Assembly (NCBI GenBank): GCA_037577475.1
Contig: CM075203.1
Location: 18,052,835 to 18,116,834 of the forward strand
Direction of reading: 5' to 3'
DNA: 64,000 nt
From: Chaunax sp. Z400
Taxonomy: Eukaryota; Chordata; Actinopteri; Lophiiformes; Chaunacidae
A model generated the notes under the pieces. The model searched no databases, was not told the DNA's origin, and saw only the letters and a list, made by a program, of their open reading frames with translations. The translations under genes and the position numbers were made by a program. Below, one piece after another: positions 1-12,148 of this stretch. The stretch's first letter is position 1. Each line of letters begins with the position of its first letter.

Positions 1-1792
1 ATGAAGAAATGAATGAATGAGAGACATTCTTTGGATTGAATTATGAGCTATAAATACATACACAAAATTCTCAGACAGAGATCTGGTTGTGCCTTGATTG
101 ATTGATTTTTCCCTCTTTATCAATGCTGTATTTGACCTGGGAGTGAATAATGATTGATGAATAATGATTGATTACTAATTAATGAACCTTTCCCACTGAA
201 GGCCAGTTACTATTTGGTGTCAGCAGGTCTGTTTGTCCACTTTGAAAGGAGTATCCTGCTCAGATATTTGTTTGCCTCGGACATTTGTCTCATGACAGGT
301 TGATAAAAACACTTTCTCTGTTTCACAGTGATGGTGCTTATTTATGCACCAGTTTGTGCTCCTGATTATAATCCTGGGCTTTGGAATTAACACTAGATTC
401 ATACTGTGAGTTAAGACAGTTAGCTGGGCATGCAAACATCACCAGGGATAAAAACTTTGTTTAATCTGCTCATTCAAATTGTATTTTTCTGTTTTGGCTT
501 CATAAAGGCTAAACCAACATTTTAAATACTAGAACTGTTACTGCAGCCCCATACAGAACTATTTAGTGTGGGGAGAAATGCACAGAAATGATGATTGGCT
601 ACAGGTTAGTTACATTAAGGGTGGTGGATTTGGTTCTTTAGGGCTGCCACATAATATTAAGTGTAACGATGTCGCTCGGCCCCTGAGAAAGAAGATGTTG
701 AAGAAGCAGGTAGACGAGCAGGAATAATGATGCAGAAAATGAGGCATTTAGTAGTAAAACGTTAAATGAAACTGAGGCAAAAATGAACCCTGGGAAATTC
801 ATAAAGGAAAGCTGCCTCCTCCCTCCTACTTCATTCAATGGTATTTTACCACAGCCATTCTCCATACAGCCTGTTCACTCCCTGTTCAGGAGAATACTGC
901 AGCTCTTTTTTTGCTGTGAAGATCCTAATTTTCCATCAGTGTGGTAGATAATGACTCACTTTGCACACAAGGGAACACAAGCTGGGAACCACTGCTCTGT
1001 TCCATTTCTATCTGGCATAACTTAGTTCAATCTAATTATTGCTAAAGTGCAAAACGTACAAATACAGCACAGCTGGGGTGGCTATAAAATATATATATCT
1101 TTTAAACACTGTCTTCCACACTCCTTTATTTTCTGTCATGTATTCACAAACTACGTCTTAATACACTCGTCATCCCCCAGATTATTGACTGCAATACTAA
1201 AGGTTAATCTTCCCCCAAACCCCATAACCACTCTAAATCTATACACCAATAAAAACAGACACTTCCTTTAAATGTCCTCCTTTTACAAGCACACTGAACC
1301 CTTTGTGATAAGCTTGGGTGCAGTTAAAACCCCAAAGCACAAGGACACACTATGCTCACTATGTATTTAAACTGGGTTCACATGTCAGTTTACACAAACA
1401 TCTCACTTCTCCAGGCTGTGAGTCACATATGAATAAAACATAACAGATGCAGATGGGTTGACACGCTCACAAACTGCTCCACTGAAAGTTGGAATGGGCA
1501 AAACGCCAGGGTGAGGCTGAAAAAACGATTTAGGAGTTAGTGAGGCCTCAGCGGCAGGAGAGCGTACCGGGTTCAACTCATGTCAGCTAAAAATGAAATA
1601 AATGGGCAGGGCACGAATGAAAGATGAACAATTCCTTTCTGTTGTGATATAATAATATTTCCTTTGCCAAATCCTAAAATACACCTAAATCCAAATATTT
1701 TTCTAGCATTTTCTTCCAGTATCCGGTAGACATCAGGAGCTGCTGCTGGTTTCTAAATGCTCCAGAGAGGTGACGTTTCACCTGCGTCCACT

Positions 1793-1990
1793 TGGTTACT
1801 TTGTTGGCAGGATTACATAGAAACTACAACTACTACGATTTCCATGAAACTTGGTGAAGGGATGGGCATGGTCCAGAAAAGAGCCCAATTATTTTGATGC
1901 AAATCAGGATAGAGAGAAGATCCGGGGTTAGAACTAAGAACTTTTCTTAGCTTTGTGAGATTTTTGGCATTTTAGCATTTTTAGACCTTT
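1793..1990 (+). repeat. decayed interspersed repeat (TTTGTTGGCAGGATTAC type)
   Basis: Contains the recurring wording of a common fish repeat: a TTTGTTGGCAGGATTAC start, a block meaning 'cgatttccatgaaacttgg', a 'gggatgggcatggtccag' block, and an end around the GAGATTTTTGGCATTTT stretch. Diverged copies recur at 10.64, 15.90, 21.05 and 31.22 kb. The family name is not known to me. Confidence 0.6.
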
Positions 1991-2153
1991 TTCCTTATTC
2001 CTGAGGAAATAATAATCTATAAATTGTGATATATTTATGGTGCTGATATCTGTGCGTCTATAGTGTGGTTTAAATCCAGATAATAATCCCGATCTGATAA
2101 ATCAAATATGTATCTGTATGGGGTGATCTTTCATTGCCTCATACAGCAACATA

Positions 2154-3335
2154 CTGAGCAACAGTAGAAACGCATTGTTTTTAATGTAATGCCATCCTGT
2201 TCATATTTAATATCAAAGGCAAATTATGGTTCACAAAACTTTATTCACCCTTTAACCATGCAGAATTTTTTTTTTTTTGCAAATTAGTGATTGTTGCCTC
2301 AATGTTTACAAGTCAAAAAGTGTGGATGGTGATACAGAGAACAACAACAACAGAGTGATCACCTCCAGCATTTATCACAGTGTCACATCTCCTTTGCATG
2401 GAATTGATAAGATGTTAATCTGGACTTGTAGGATGACATGCCATTCTTCCTGTAGTGCTGTGACAAGTTGTTCATGTGTTGCTGGAGCAGGATCTCTCCG
2501 TCTCACCCGGTGATCCAGAACATCCCACAGATGCTCTATTGGGTTGAGATCTGGTGAATATGCTGGCCAAAGAAGGACAGCAACATTGTTCTGGTCCAGG
2601 TAGGCGACTCCTGACAGACATGAGCCACATGTGGTGTGACATTGTCATGCATGAAGGTGTGCCTGATTGCTGTATCCTGGGAATGACATGTGGACCTAGG
2701 ACCGTATCTTGGTAACGGATAGCTGTCAGAGTTCCGTGGATGCGGACAAGGTCTGACCACCATCCATTAGCAATGACTCCCCACATCATGACATCACCAC
2801 CAAAACGATCCACTTCCTGGATGTATGCAGCAGGATAACGTTCCCCACGACGATGATACGCATGCCTACGACCATCAGCTCTGTGCAAGTTAAATCTGGA
2901 CTTGTCACTAAATGTCATCTGCCTCCTCTGTGCAATGAGCCATAACATCTGTAACATCTGTGCTACATGTGTCTGCAGAGTTCAGACCATCATCATCATC
3001 GGCATCCCAACTGCCTGGTCACGTAAGTTTTGTGGAAGTAGTGACATCATCAGTTGTTTCAGTAGGACATTAATTAGACCCAGGATTTTATCACCTTGGC
3101 CAGGTGTTTTCAATCATGCACAAAAAAATTTCACCAACACCATCGTTTACACCACCAATGACTGTTATTTCTATGTTATGACTAAATGATGGTTATTCAT
3201 GATTTAACATGTTTTGGTTGTGGGTACTTAAAAAAGTAATTTCTATGTATCACATGTTTGTTAGTTTCAGTAGCTTAGGGCTAGTGAAAGGAAAATATTG
3301 GGTTTTTTAAATTATGCGTTTCTACTGTTGCTCAG
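2154..3335 (-). mobile_element. Tc1-like DNA transposon with perfect inverted ends, internally deleted
   Basis: The element begins CTGAGCAACAGTAGAAACG (2154 onward) and ends in its exact reverse complement (to 3335). The 22-bp ends are perfect and are flanked by TA at 2152-2153 and 3336-3337, the expected Tc1/mariner target duplication. One flanking base on each side extends the symmetry to 25 bp. It carries a minus-strand transposase remnant. At 1182 bp it is shorter than intact Tc1 elements because the middle of the gene is missing. A decayed sister copy lies at 28.83-29.88 kb in the same orientation. Confidence 0.92.
2375..3050 (-). pseudogene. Tc1-like transposase, internally deleted and frameshifted
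   Basis: The start at 3050 gives MSLLPQNLRDQAVGM, the usual N-terminus of Tc1-type transposases. After about 15 residues the helix-turn-helix and linker region is absent. The reading resumes at FSDKSRFNLHRADGRRH, the first catalytic Asp, and continues through EVDRFGGDVMMWG and HGTLTAIRYQDTVLGPHVIP. A frameshift near 2660 precedes MHDNVTPHVAHVC (second catalytic Asp). AYSPDLNPIEHLWD (third acidic residue, DD34E type) follows near 2530, and the frame ends at the TGA at 2375-2377. About 676 nt remain of roughly 1020 for an intact gene. There is also an in-frame stop in the N-terminal stub. It cannot be active, but its ends could be mobilised in trans. Confidence 0.9.
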
Positions 3336-4530
3336 TATATGGCTAGAAACACACTAGTACCACCAGTGTGTAGCTGAGATAATGAGTAGTGAGTATGCCA
3401 GATGATTATGATTTACTTTACAAGTTTTTGTGTGAATCCAGATTTGGTTTGGGTAAAATGTGTAGGATTGTTCGGCCTTGGTAGAGCCTTGTTAATGGAA
3501 ATTTTCCTCAAATGCTACAGAACTTGGTAAGTGTCAAGTGGGAGCTCATTAGGATTACTTTAACCTCGTTGAATGTTCCTGTTCTGATATGAAAAATATT
3601 TGGCATTAAAGGCCAGTCTAGCCCTCATGAGGAAGCAAAACAAACACTTAATATTAAAGCTGAACTAATCAATATTTCACACAGAGATAAGAACATTTCA
3701 GAGTCTTTTAATTCTTATTTATTTGTTTTTGTGTTTTGATTTAGTTTTCCCACCATTTTTAACCTCATTGCCCAGCTTCACACAACAAGCAGACATAATA
3801 AGCAGGTAGCTGGTGAACACAGTGGAGCACTTTGTAGCTAAAGGGTCAGATATTTCCTTCAGGAGCTGGTTGAGACCAAAACAGAGCAAAAAGAGAAGGA
3901 GTGAAGACTGGACTAACGTTTGCCTGATGACAAGAGAATGATGACAAATGAATGCTAATGTTGCTCTGTCTCAGTTGGATGTGTAAATAGGTAAATCTTT
4001 GCCTACAGTTTTTGATGTATGATAATATATGGAGATTTAGTGTCTTAGCTCCTCCATGACTTAATATCTTGTAGCATTTCCTGTGTTTTTCTTTCTCTCC
4101 CAGTTCCTCCTCCCCTCTCTCCTCTCAGTGGTTCTGTGTGTGTTGGGCTGTAACCCCACAAACCTGAATCCTGGTTTGGCTGCACACCTGTGATCAATCC
4201 TACCATCTATGGCTTGTCCTCCACTCATTCTATTGTTTTTTTCTCGTGAATTGCCTTCGCTGCCCCAGCTCTGCCTTATACCTCTCCTCAGACAGCTCAA
4301 GCGCCAAGATTTATCAGTAAATTCACTTTTGAAAGCACACTGCTCGTCTGCTTCTGGGTCCAAACCAAAACCTAAACATTCTGTAACATTTAGGGTGCTC
4401 AAATTCTTGAGTATTTACCAAGGAATGAGTAAAAAAACACAAGAACAAGCATTATAAATAACAAATGTAATGATAAATTACTTGAAAACTGATGAATATA
4501 TGCTAATGAGCCTATTTATTATATTTATTA

Positions 4531-4574
4531 ATGATTATTATTATTATTATTATTATGATTATTATGATTATTAT
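4531..4574 (+). repeat. (ATT)n microsatellite
   Basis: Imperfect run of ATT/TTA triplets with two ATG interruptions. Confidence 0.85.
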
Positions 4575-6766
4575 AGATGGCCTGACCAAGGTAGAGACTA
4601 GATTAGATTTTGTGTGAATTCAGACACAAACACCTGCATCTCTTCATCCATGATACAGACAGAACAGAGACAGCTGGAGACAGGGATGTCTATAGAGTCT
4701 ACAGTCCAAGCTCACACCCGACACACTGTTATTGGTTACAAGCCCACTACACAAAGTCTGACGCATAGAAATGTCCCCAAGACAGGGTCACTGCAGAAAA
4801 CACCACACACTGAGAAACGACGCTAACGCTCCAGCTACACACAACCATATTTACATACATATTTCAAATACAGCCACACTTAGAGTGTGTTGTGCTTGCA
4901 GATTTGCATAATATCTAGATGATATATCTGTCATTAATCATACTGAACAACTACTTGATGAATTGTTCTTGATTAGCTCTAAATCTGCCGCTGAACGCCA
5001 CAGAACTGAACTTTCATATCACAGCCGAACATTTTAGAGTGGCTCATATTCACCCACACACCCTCTCACATCAGAAAATCATTTTTAAAGATACTGTCTT
5101 CTGAATTCTAAAAAGCAGATGTCATTTCCAATCGACTGTACAACAAGAACAACTAAATGTCACATGCACTAATGAAACACCGACTCACTCTTACAAAGTT
5201 TGAAGGATATTTAACTAATAAGGACACGCCTGTTGGTTGCTTCACATGCTAACTAGATCAAAGAGGACTAAGCTGACTCTCTAGAATCAAAGCATCAGTC
5301 AGACGAAGAGAATCAATACTAATCAATATGCCATCCGACTCTCAGCGAGGTTTAAACACCCCGTTTTCCTGTAGAGACTTTCTCCAGATCTGTTGATGCA
5401 GACAGATGTGATGCACACATGATTACCTCAATTACCTTTATTTGCTGATTAGGGGCATTCCTTTGGTGCTGGATCTTCAGAGAAGATAATATTTGCTAAA
5501 CTGTTGATAATTCAGGAATATGATGTTAATGTTGGGGGTCTGCTGTGATGCAGACTCACAGCAGAGAGGGAGATTATGACTGAGAGATGGAGCCTGCAAA
5601 TATGGACAGAATCAACTTGACATAAAAACATTTGATTGTGAAGCCTAATTCTAGTCTATTCTGTGTCCTATCAGAGAAACTTACATCTGTTAACTGTACT
5701 GTAGACTGGAGACAGATAGAGAGAGATCCATGTTATTTATCCTCTATGAGACAAACCTTAAATAGAAGTGCAGCTGCTTCTGATTCAACCTTCAAGGGGA
5801 CATCTTTAACCTCACTGCACTGCATTATTCTCCCCCACCACGAACAAAGTGAGGAGGGGACATAGGGACGTTTTGTCTCCGGGGCATAACTCAAAAACTG
5901 TTTGATATTTCTTCTCAAAACTTTCTTCACACAACAACCTAGTACTGAAGTGGCGCTCGCTCTGCTAGCTTTAATTCACTCGGTTTGCTCGCGTGAATGT
6001 CACCGCGGGATCATTGACCATCACTCGCATGTTGGAAAACCAAACTCTCCGTGTCTGAGTTCACAACAGCATCCGGAGGCACACATACAACTCTGGTTGT
6101 CCACATACAGCTACGATAAGCTTGTCTTCCACTTCTGCATTAACGCATATCATAGCTTAACCACACAACACCTTGAAATGTTGACTTGATTGTGCCATGA
6201 AGTAATTATGGCTTACGAAAAATGTTTACTGTGATACGTTGATCATTTGTGGTTGGGAACTGCTGAAAGTTGCATCAATTTAAATGTTGCTGCCGCAAGA
6301 TACTGTGGGAAGGCATTATCTTTTCCCTTTTATAAAGGTGTATCCTCTGCTGGAAGAGAACTGAAGCACTGAAGCCATGTTCTTGAGGATTTAGAAAAGT
6401 CAAACAGCTCTTATTATGGCTTCTCCAAAAATACTTCAGGACACCCACGTATGAACCTGAAGCAAAAAAGACCATTGTCCTCAACCGGTGACTTTTGTCT
6501 CTCTCTGGACGTCATTCATGCTACAAAGACTTCCATCACCAGCAGCTCAGCCTTTACGTTTTTTGAATACAAATCTATCATATTCACTGTGACATTTACA
6601 TATACACTGTGGTGAAATGACGTAAAGGTATGAAGGTATGAAAAATAGATAGTGCCCCGATGAACCTGAGAGAATCTCATCACACTTTACATCAACATGT
6701 CAACTTGAAGATCGACTTCATCTTCTAGAAAACACTGTGCATAGTAAAACAATTATTGTTGCACCT

Positions 6767-6834
6767 GTCATGATGTCATTGGTTCTATACATGACAGCTC
6801 GTCATAATGTCATTGGCTCTATACATGACAGATG
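6767..6834 (+). repeat. 34-bp direct tandem duplication
   Basis: Two adjacent 34-bp units, 6767-6800 and 6801-6834, share the core ATGTCATTGG and CTATACATGACAG with about four differences. Each unit also has TGTCAT/ATGACA half-palindromes. Confidence 0.8.
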
Positions 6835-8063
6835 TCTGGTTCTTCTAGGCTGAAGGCAAATAGATTATAAGTATGATACAGACTCCATGTTTCCAAGACT
6901 TCAGGCTATTCTACACTGACAAAGATGCCTGACTTTAACTTCTTAGGTGTGTGTAATAAAATAGAGGGTATGCATATGGTCACCATGAAATAAGAAGCTC
7001 AAAGTGTGCACCAACAATGTGCAGGGGCTACAATTCTTCAGCCTACGGCTCTATAAGACATTTCTTGAGCCTGTCTGTCACTAAAATGCTGTGAGTCATT
7101 GCTGTTGAGCAGAGCATCTCTTACTGCTGATTCACTACCCAGAGTGTGGTGGCCGGATCATTTTCACAGAGTGGATTAGAGAGAAGGTCATTGTTAAGTC
7201 TTCCGCCGAGAGAGGGAGGCAGACTGCAAAACAGCTGGAAATCATCTCAGGGGCTGAGAGCCGGCAACTGACCTGAATAAGTGATTGGCCAAATGTCAGC
7301 ATGGAAAGAGAAGTAAGCACTCAATTGTTTTTAGGTCTAATTATTGAATCTCAAATTATTTTACTGCAGGGAACACCAGTACTATTCTCTATGGGACATG
7401 AAATTTTAGTTCCAATTGACAATGCTACCACTAATTTGTGAGAGGAGGGTAAATAATATAATATTATTATTATCATTATTATTATTATTATTTCAAACAG
7501 TGCCTTCACAAGATGTGTGCCGCGAGAATCTGGCAATACGATAAGTATCATATACAAGGGTTATGATAAAATACATTGAAATATAATGCAATACTCAAGA
7601 ATAAATGCATAATTTTAAAGGCCTGTTTCTCTTGTGTTTATTCTTGCAAAATTGGTTTCTTTCTTAATGTCTTATCTGAATTGACATTGTTAGGTGAGAG
7701 GAAGAGGTAACTTCCAATAGGAGGTTATGTACTGGCTGCTAGTGTTTCTTTTAAGAGGTTCAATATTTCTACATTTTAACATGAAATTTTCTCTTTAGTT
7801 ATAAGAAAATAAAATCAGTATAAAAAAAGAAAAGGGAAACAAGAGAGATTAAAAACTTAGAATTAAGGAGGATTAACATATAGAAGGAGGGTTAGAATAG
7901 GAGGAAGAGGATAGGGTTAGAATAGGAATCTTGCTTGCTAAACTCGAGCAAGAGAAGTAGTTGTTGTGCATGTTGATAAAAGCAAACACATTTGTCTGTA
8001 CACAGAAAACTGAGCGCTCAGGAATTTGGCATAACGTCATAAACACAACTTGACCCTACTCAC

Positions 8064-8216
8064 CTGAGAGCACAGTGAAAATGGCAGCAAAGGCATTGAG
8101 CTTGAGGCCATCGATGACATTGCCAAATTGACACACCTCTATGGACATGAGGATGCCCCCGGTGGCCAGCAGGAGGATGTACAGGCACTCCGCAACAATG
8201 CACAGCCACAGCACTC
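8064..8216 (-). CDS. gsg1l-like: GSG1/GSG1L-family gene, exon 3 (TM2 and start of TM3)
   Basis: 153-nt internal exon. The acceptor is CTCTTTATAG at 8218-8217 and the donor CTCTCAG|GTGAG at 8064/8063, with phase 1 on both sides. It encodes residues 117-167 plus one base: VLWLCIVAECLYILLL begins transmembrane segment 2 (about 118-140), followed by the intracellular turn and the near-invariant NVIDGLKLNAFAAIFTVLSG, which opens transmembrane segment 3. That last block is almost identical to GSG1L, where it continues LLGMVAHMMY in the next exon. I looked for that next exon on the minus strand of 1-8063 and did not see it. A different-frame reading of this segment (about 8060-8554) is a shadow. Confidence 0.94.
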
Positions 8217-9559
8217 CTATAAAGAGAGGTTATGATTAAAAATAAGAGGAAGAAAAAATAGGTATTCATGCTGTGGAACTGAGGGTGAACACTGCTGAGT
8301 GGATGATGGAGTGGTTGTAGTGATAGGAATGGAGAGACAAGAGATATGAGGGGGTTGGGAGAGAATAAGGAAGGGTGGAGGGAGAGGATAGGGGCAGGAA
8401 ATGAAGGAGGAAGGGGAGGAGAATGAGTTGGGAAAGGTGCACCATTGACCCCGTCATCCATATAATTAACCTTCACAGTTAGAGGAAGGATACATGATAT
8501 AATAAGAGGCGTATCTGAGCTCAGATCACTGTGTGTGACAGGATTTAAAAACAACGTAAACTGTGGGTTAATTGTACATATCAGCCTGGGACAGGTGGTT
8601 ACTGTGTGTCTGATTAATCACAAGATGAACTAAGCAATATGTCTGTTACTTAAAATATCCCTGCATGAATTATGAATAGTTATATCCCTCAGCTAAGAAA
8701 GTATTTTTTACTTGCTCTTTGAATCTCACACGTCAGTAAAATATTTCTTTAATTAAATTTATAGTAGCAGAGTGGAGATGATTAAAGACGATGTCTTAAA
8801 ACTGGCCTGAATTAGTATTTCCTCTCATTTTGCTTTGGTATGTCTTCTATTTTAATCCTATGATGCCAGCAGGTGGTAGAGCAGCAACACGAACAGCAAA
8901 ATAGAGTGGATGTAAAGAGGATTTAGTTGTGTACTAAAATAGTGTCTGTATTATTAAATTAGATATAAACATAAGAAACAATTCCTCATGTAATAAGTGG
9001 ACTTATGTAAGGATTTACTTTAGGATAACACTTAATCTAGATTAGAAGCACATGACCCTTCTTTTTTCTTTTCTTTTGGCACCATCCCATTTTTTTTCTT
9101 TGGTAAAAATGTTTATGACTAAACAGCGCCCAGAAACCTGCCTCTGATTATAACATACATGTATGAAACTTGGTACACTTATGTAAATGACAGAGCTGGA
9201 CAAAAAAGTATCTTGGAGCAATGCCACCAAACAAACAGGAAGTCGGCCATTTTGATTTTTGTGGACATTTCTTTGCCACTATTTCAACAAACTCCTCTTA
9301 GAGATTTTACCCGATCAACTTCAAATTTGGTCAGTACTACCTAAACCCTATGAGGATGAAAAGTTGGTCAAATCCTGAGTTTTCGTTGAACGGTGTGGGC
9401 GTGGCCAGCCGTCAAATTGCTTCAAATTTTGATGTTTCGCCATGAAACCAAAAGTTGTCATAACTCCATTGTCTAAGGTCCAATCAGTACAAAACTTTAC
9501 ATGCTGGTTAAGTGTCCCGCCCTAAAGACATTCACATGACAAAATTTAGCATTAGTCAT

Positions 9560-9577
9560 AGCGCCACCTAGTGGCAA
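9560..9577 (-). promoter_or_regulatory. CTCF-like motif 1 in the intron 2 repeat
   Basis: On the minus strand this reads TTGCCACTAGGTGGCGCT, which fits the CTCF core (CCA-C/G-N-AG-G/A-GGGCGC type) with GGTGGCGC. Binding is inferred only. Confidence 0.5.
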
Positions 9578-9816
9578 CAGGAAATTACAAATTTTACGTT
9601 TTGATAGACTATTACTAGGCCGTTGAGCATATTGCCTTCAAATTCCGTGAGAATAGCTGTAACAAGTTGGTAATGCAGGATTCTGAAGCTTGTGCGTTTT
9701 CGTGCAAAGCTCTAGGCGTGGCTGTGCGGCGAATGTTGCTGTTTCGCCTTGAAGCAGGAAGTTGATAAGAGTCCCACCCTGAACACATCTATATAGTTAA
9801 ATTTGATAATAGTCAC

Positions 9817-9834
9817 AGCGCCACCTAGTGGCAA
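9817..9834 (-). promoter_or_regulatory. CTCF-like motif 2 in the intron 2 repeat
   Basis: Identical to motif 1, 257 bp further along and in the same orientation; minus strand TTGCCACTAGGTGGCGCT. Confidence 0.5.
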
Positions 9835-10239
9835 CAGGAAGTTATATACTTCAGAATTTGACGTGCTTCTATCAGGCCGTTGACCACAATGATCTCAAAT
9901 TTAGTCAGTAAAGCCATAAGGCCTTGATGAAGCATTATTGTAAATATTATGAGTTTGGGTCACATGGCGGGGGCACGATGTTTGATGTTCGCCATCAAAC
10001 AGGAAGTTGGTGTTGAGAGGCCAGGGAAGCTTAGATGTTCACCAAAATTGACACACTCATCAAAGGTGGTACTACTTTCGATCTCATATAGTTTACAGGA
10101 TCGATTGTGGTAAATTGGCTCTGCAGCGCCCCCTGTAAAACTTCAAATAAGCATATCCGTCTGTGTTTAACCTACATGTATGAAATTCGGTAGACATCTT
10201 TAAAGTCCCATCTACAAATTCATATTGAGTAAAAATGAT

Positions 10240-10257
10240 AGCGCCACCTGCTGGCAA
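10240..10257 (-). promoter_or_regulatory. CTCF-like motif 3 (best match) in the intron 2 repeat
   Basis: Minus strand TTGCCAGCAGGTGGCGCT is the closest match in the window to the vertebrate CTCF core. Weaker relatives in the same orientation sit at 10125-10140 (core CAGGGGGCGC) and 10375-10390. Confidence 0.55.
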
Positions 10258-10639
10258 ATGCTAAAATGTCTTGTGTGACAGTTTTTGTTTGATTTTAATT
10301 ACATTTTCATGGTGTGGCTTCACATGATATAATCGAAGATGAGTCAAAATGATTAGGAGGCGTCTAGCGCCATATAGTGGACAAAATAAGGTAAGTCACA
10401 ATCCCTCCATCAGTGTCCATAATGCATGCAGATACAGAGCCTTGCATTTATCCAGGTGTGCAGTAGTGAGGCCCAACGGGTGCTGGGGTGCGAGGGCCCG
10501 TTAAACGCTGCTTGCAGCTTTATTTCCATTTGGTTCTCTATGACAGTTATACTAGATTTTTAGGTTTTAGTTGGAGTTTTTTGATGAGGATTTTGAGCAT
10601 TAATTGAGCTCCGTGTCACAGGAACAGGAATAGTTACCT

Positions 10640-10835
10640 CTTTCAGGCGTGTTTGTTTGTTGGTTATTAGGAACCATTGTTTGCCAGATTATGTGAAAAC
10701 TACTGGACAGATTGCCATGACACTTGGTGGAGCATGGGTCAGAACAGAACCCATTAAGTTTTGGTGCTGATCTGGATTAAGGGACAGATCCAGGAATTGT
10801 TATTTGTAACTTTTTTAATTTTTTTTTAACATTTC
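10640..10835 (+). repeat. decayed interspersed repeat (same family as 1793-1990)
   Basis: Shares the order 'aaaactactggacagattgccatgacacttggtggag', 'aacccattaagtttt', 'ggacagatccaggaatt', described here by its recurring words. A related tail fragment (GGCTTGGTGGAGGTCTG) is at about 11300-11325. Confidence 0.6.
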
Positions 10836-11639
10836 CACTAATATTAGTGGAAAGATGGAGCATAGGCCAGGAAATAACTCAGGGGTAATGCTAGAAACAT
10901 TAGCCACTTTCAGACAGGCATTGTGCTACAGCACCCAAACTAATTCCCTTCTCTGTGACCCCTTCGGTGTGTTCAAACTGGACCGAACCAAGGCGTCACA
11001 ACGCCACCTCAGTGTGTTTGTTCATAGTGTATGCTGGTGTTCCGCAACATTAAGAGGTGTGACGTACAATGCAACATTCAGACAGACGTTGGGGCGGAAT
11101 AAAGGTGCAACAGGCCCAGAATTAAAATGCTGTCTGAATGGGGCTAAAGATTATGAGGATTAACTCCATCATGCCCCCCCCCCACACACACACACTTTCA
11201 TTGTCTTTTGAGCTTTCCAGTGTACATGAACTCAAAGAACATCAGAACTTTTTTTTTTTTTTTACTCATACTCATCACAACTAGAGATGTGTGGGATTGT
11301 TTGGCTTGGTGGAGGTCTGTGCTCTTCACAATGCCATTCTAGTGGATTTCTTGTCTTTTCAGAAAAATAAACAATACTGCTCAGCCTTGTTCTTTAAAGA
11401 TGGGGACACATTCCTGTGCCAAATCCAGAAAAATGTAGACGTCCACTAATTTATTCAAATATTCCACTGGTTCTGTCAAACTAAATCTTAAATAAACCCA
11501 TTTCAAGCACCAAACAATTTATTTACACGAGTAAAGGTGTGTTTTGACAAGAAATATGAAGAAAAAAAAACAAAAACAGAATTCAACAAGACTGTGGTGA
11601 TGTGGAGAAACGTTCATGCTTTTCTTCAGAGGCCATGTA

Positions 11640-11772
11640 TGAATAGTTGATGTTGTTTTATTGTTTGTATTGTATTGTATGTTGTATTTGTTAGCTGCGA
11701 CCTTGGCCACGTCTCCCTCATAAAAGAGACTTGTAATCTCAACGAGACTTCTTGGTTAAATGAAGGTAAAAA
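11640..11772 (+). mobile_element. LINE-type 3' tail fragment
   Basis: Carries the wording GCGACCTTGGCCACGTCTCC, then AAAGAGACTTGTAATCTC, then GGTTAAATGAAGGTAAAA, ending in an A run. This is a familiar 3' end of a fish non-LTR retrotransposon. No coding part remains. Confidence 0.6.
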
Positions 11773-12094
11773 AAAAAAGAAGGTTTGGGCCACATTATCT
11801 CCATATTCATTGCTCGAGCACAGATATGAGCCTCATTCTACAGAAAGCTGAGACTGTGTTGTAAATGCTGATGTAAAGCACTTGGGTATCATGTTATGTG
11901 CAAGAACCTTAAAAACAAACAAAAAATTTAAATTAGCACTCAGAGGGCTGATGCCAAAACACACTACTCTATCCCCAGCATGAGTCCAACACCAGACTGA
12001 GTAATGAAGTCAAACAAAATGACAACAGCAGGACGTTGAACATACGGCTGAAAAGCAGCTTCCAGCACAGGATGAAGGCTGAGGAGACGAAAAG

Positions 12095-12148
12095 CCATGA
12101 GAATGTATGAGGCCATGAGAATGTATGAGGCCATGAGAATGTATGGAG
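12095..12148 (+). repeat. 18-bp tandem repeat, three copies
   Basis: Unit CCATGAGAATGTATGAGG at 12095-12112 and 12113-12130, with a slightly altered third copy at 12131-12148. A period of 18 keeps frames open on both strands, which explains the overlapping small frames here. Confidence 0.9.

Larger units (their letters stand above)
1..8063 (-). other. intron 3 (incomplete) or 3' part of the gsg1l-like gene
   Basis: More than 8 kb after exon 3 without a recognisable continuation (the next exon should begin LLGMVAHMMY). It holds the Tc1-like element at 2154-3335, a decayed repeat at 1793-1990, an ATT-rich run at 4531-4574 and a 34-bp duplication at 6767-6834. Open frames here, for example 4061-4402 on the minus strand, show no family resemblance. 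Confidence 0.6.
9040..10530. repeat. interspersed repeat with a GCGCCACCTAGTGG array
   Basis: Block of fish-type repeat sequence ending near GAGGGCCCGTTAAACGCTGC and CTTGCAGCTTTATTTCC. It has internal sub-repeats: AGCGCCACCTAGTGGCAAC at 9560 and 9817 (257 bp apart), followed by GCGCCCCCTG (about 10126), AGCGCCACCTGCTGGCAA (10240) and AGCGCCATATAGTGG (about 10376). Phrases such as 'caacaggaagtt' and 'aaatttggtcagta' recur between them. There is no coding capacity: the small frames here are not conserved-looking. The family name is unknown to me. It lies in intron 2 of the gsg1l-like gene. Confidence 0.75.

Noticed and set aside
4061..4402. 113-codon minus frame rich in Arg/Gly
   Set aside because: No recognisable family, and its sequence reads like a dispersed fish repeat on the plus strand.
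8060..8554. 164-codon minus frame across exon 3
   Set aside because: Wrong frame for the conserved exon and runs back into the intron. The gsg1l-like exon uses another frame with good splice sites.
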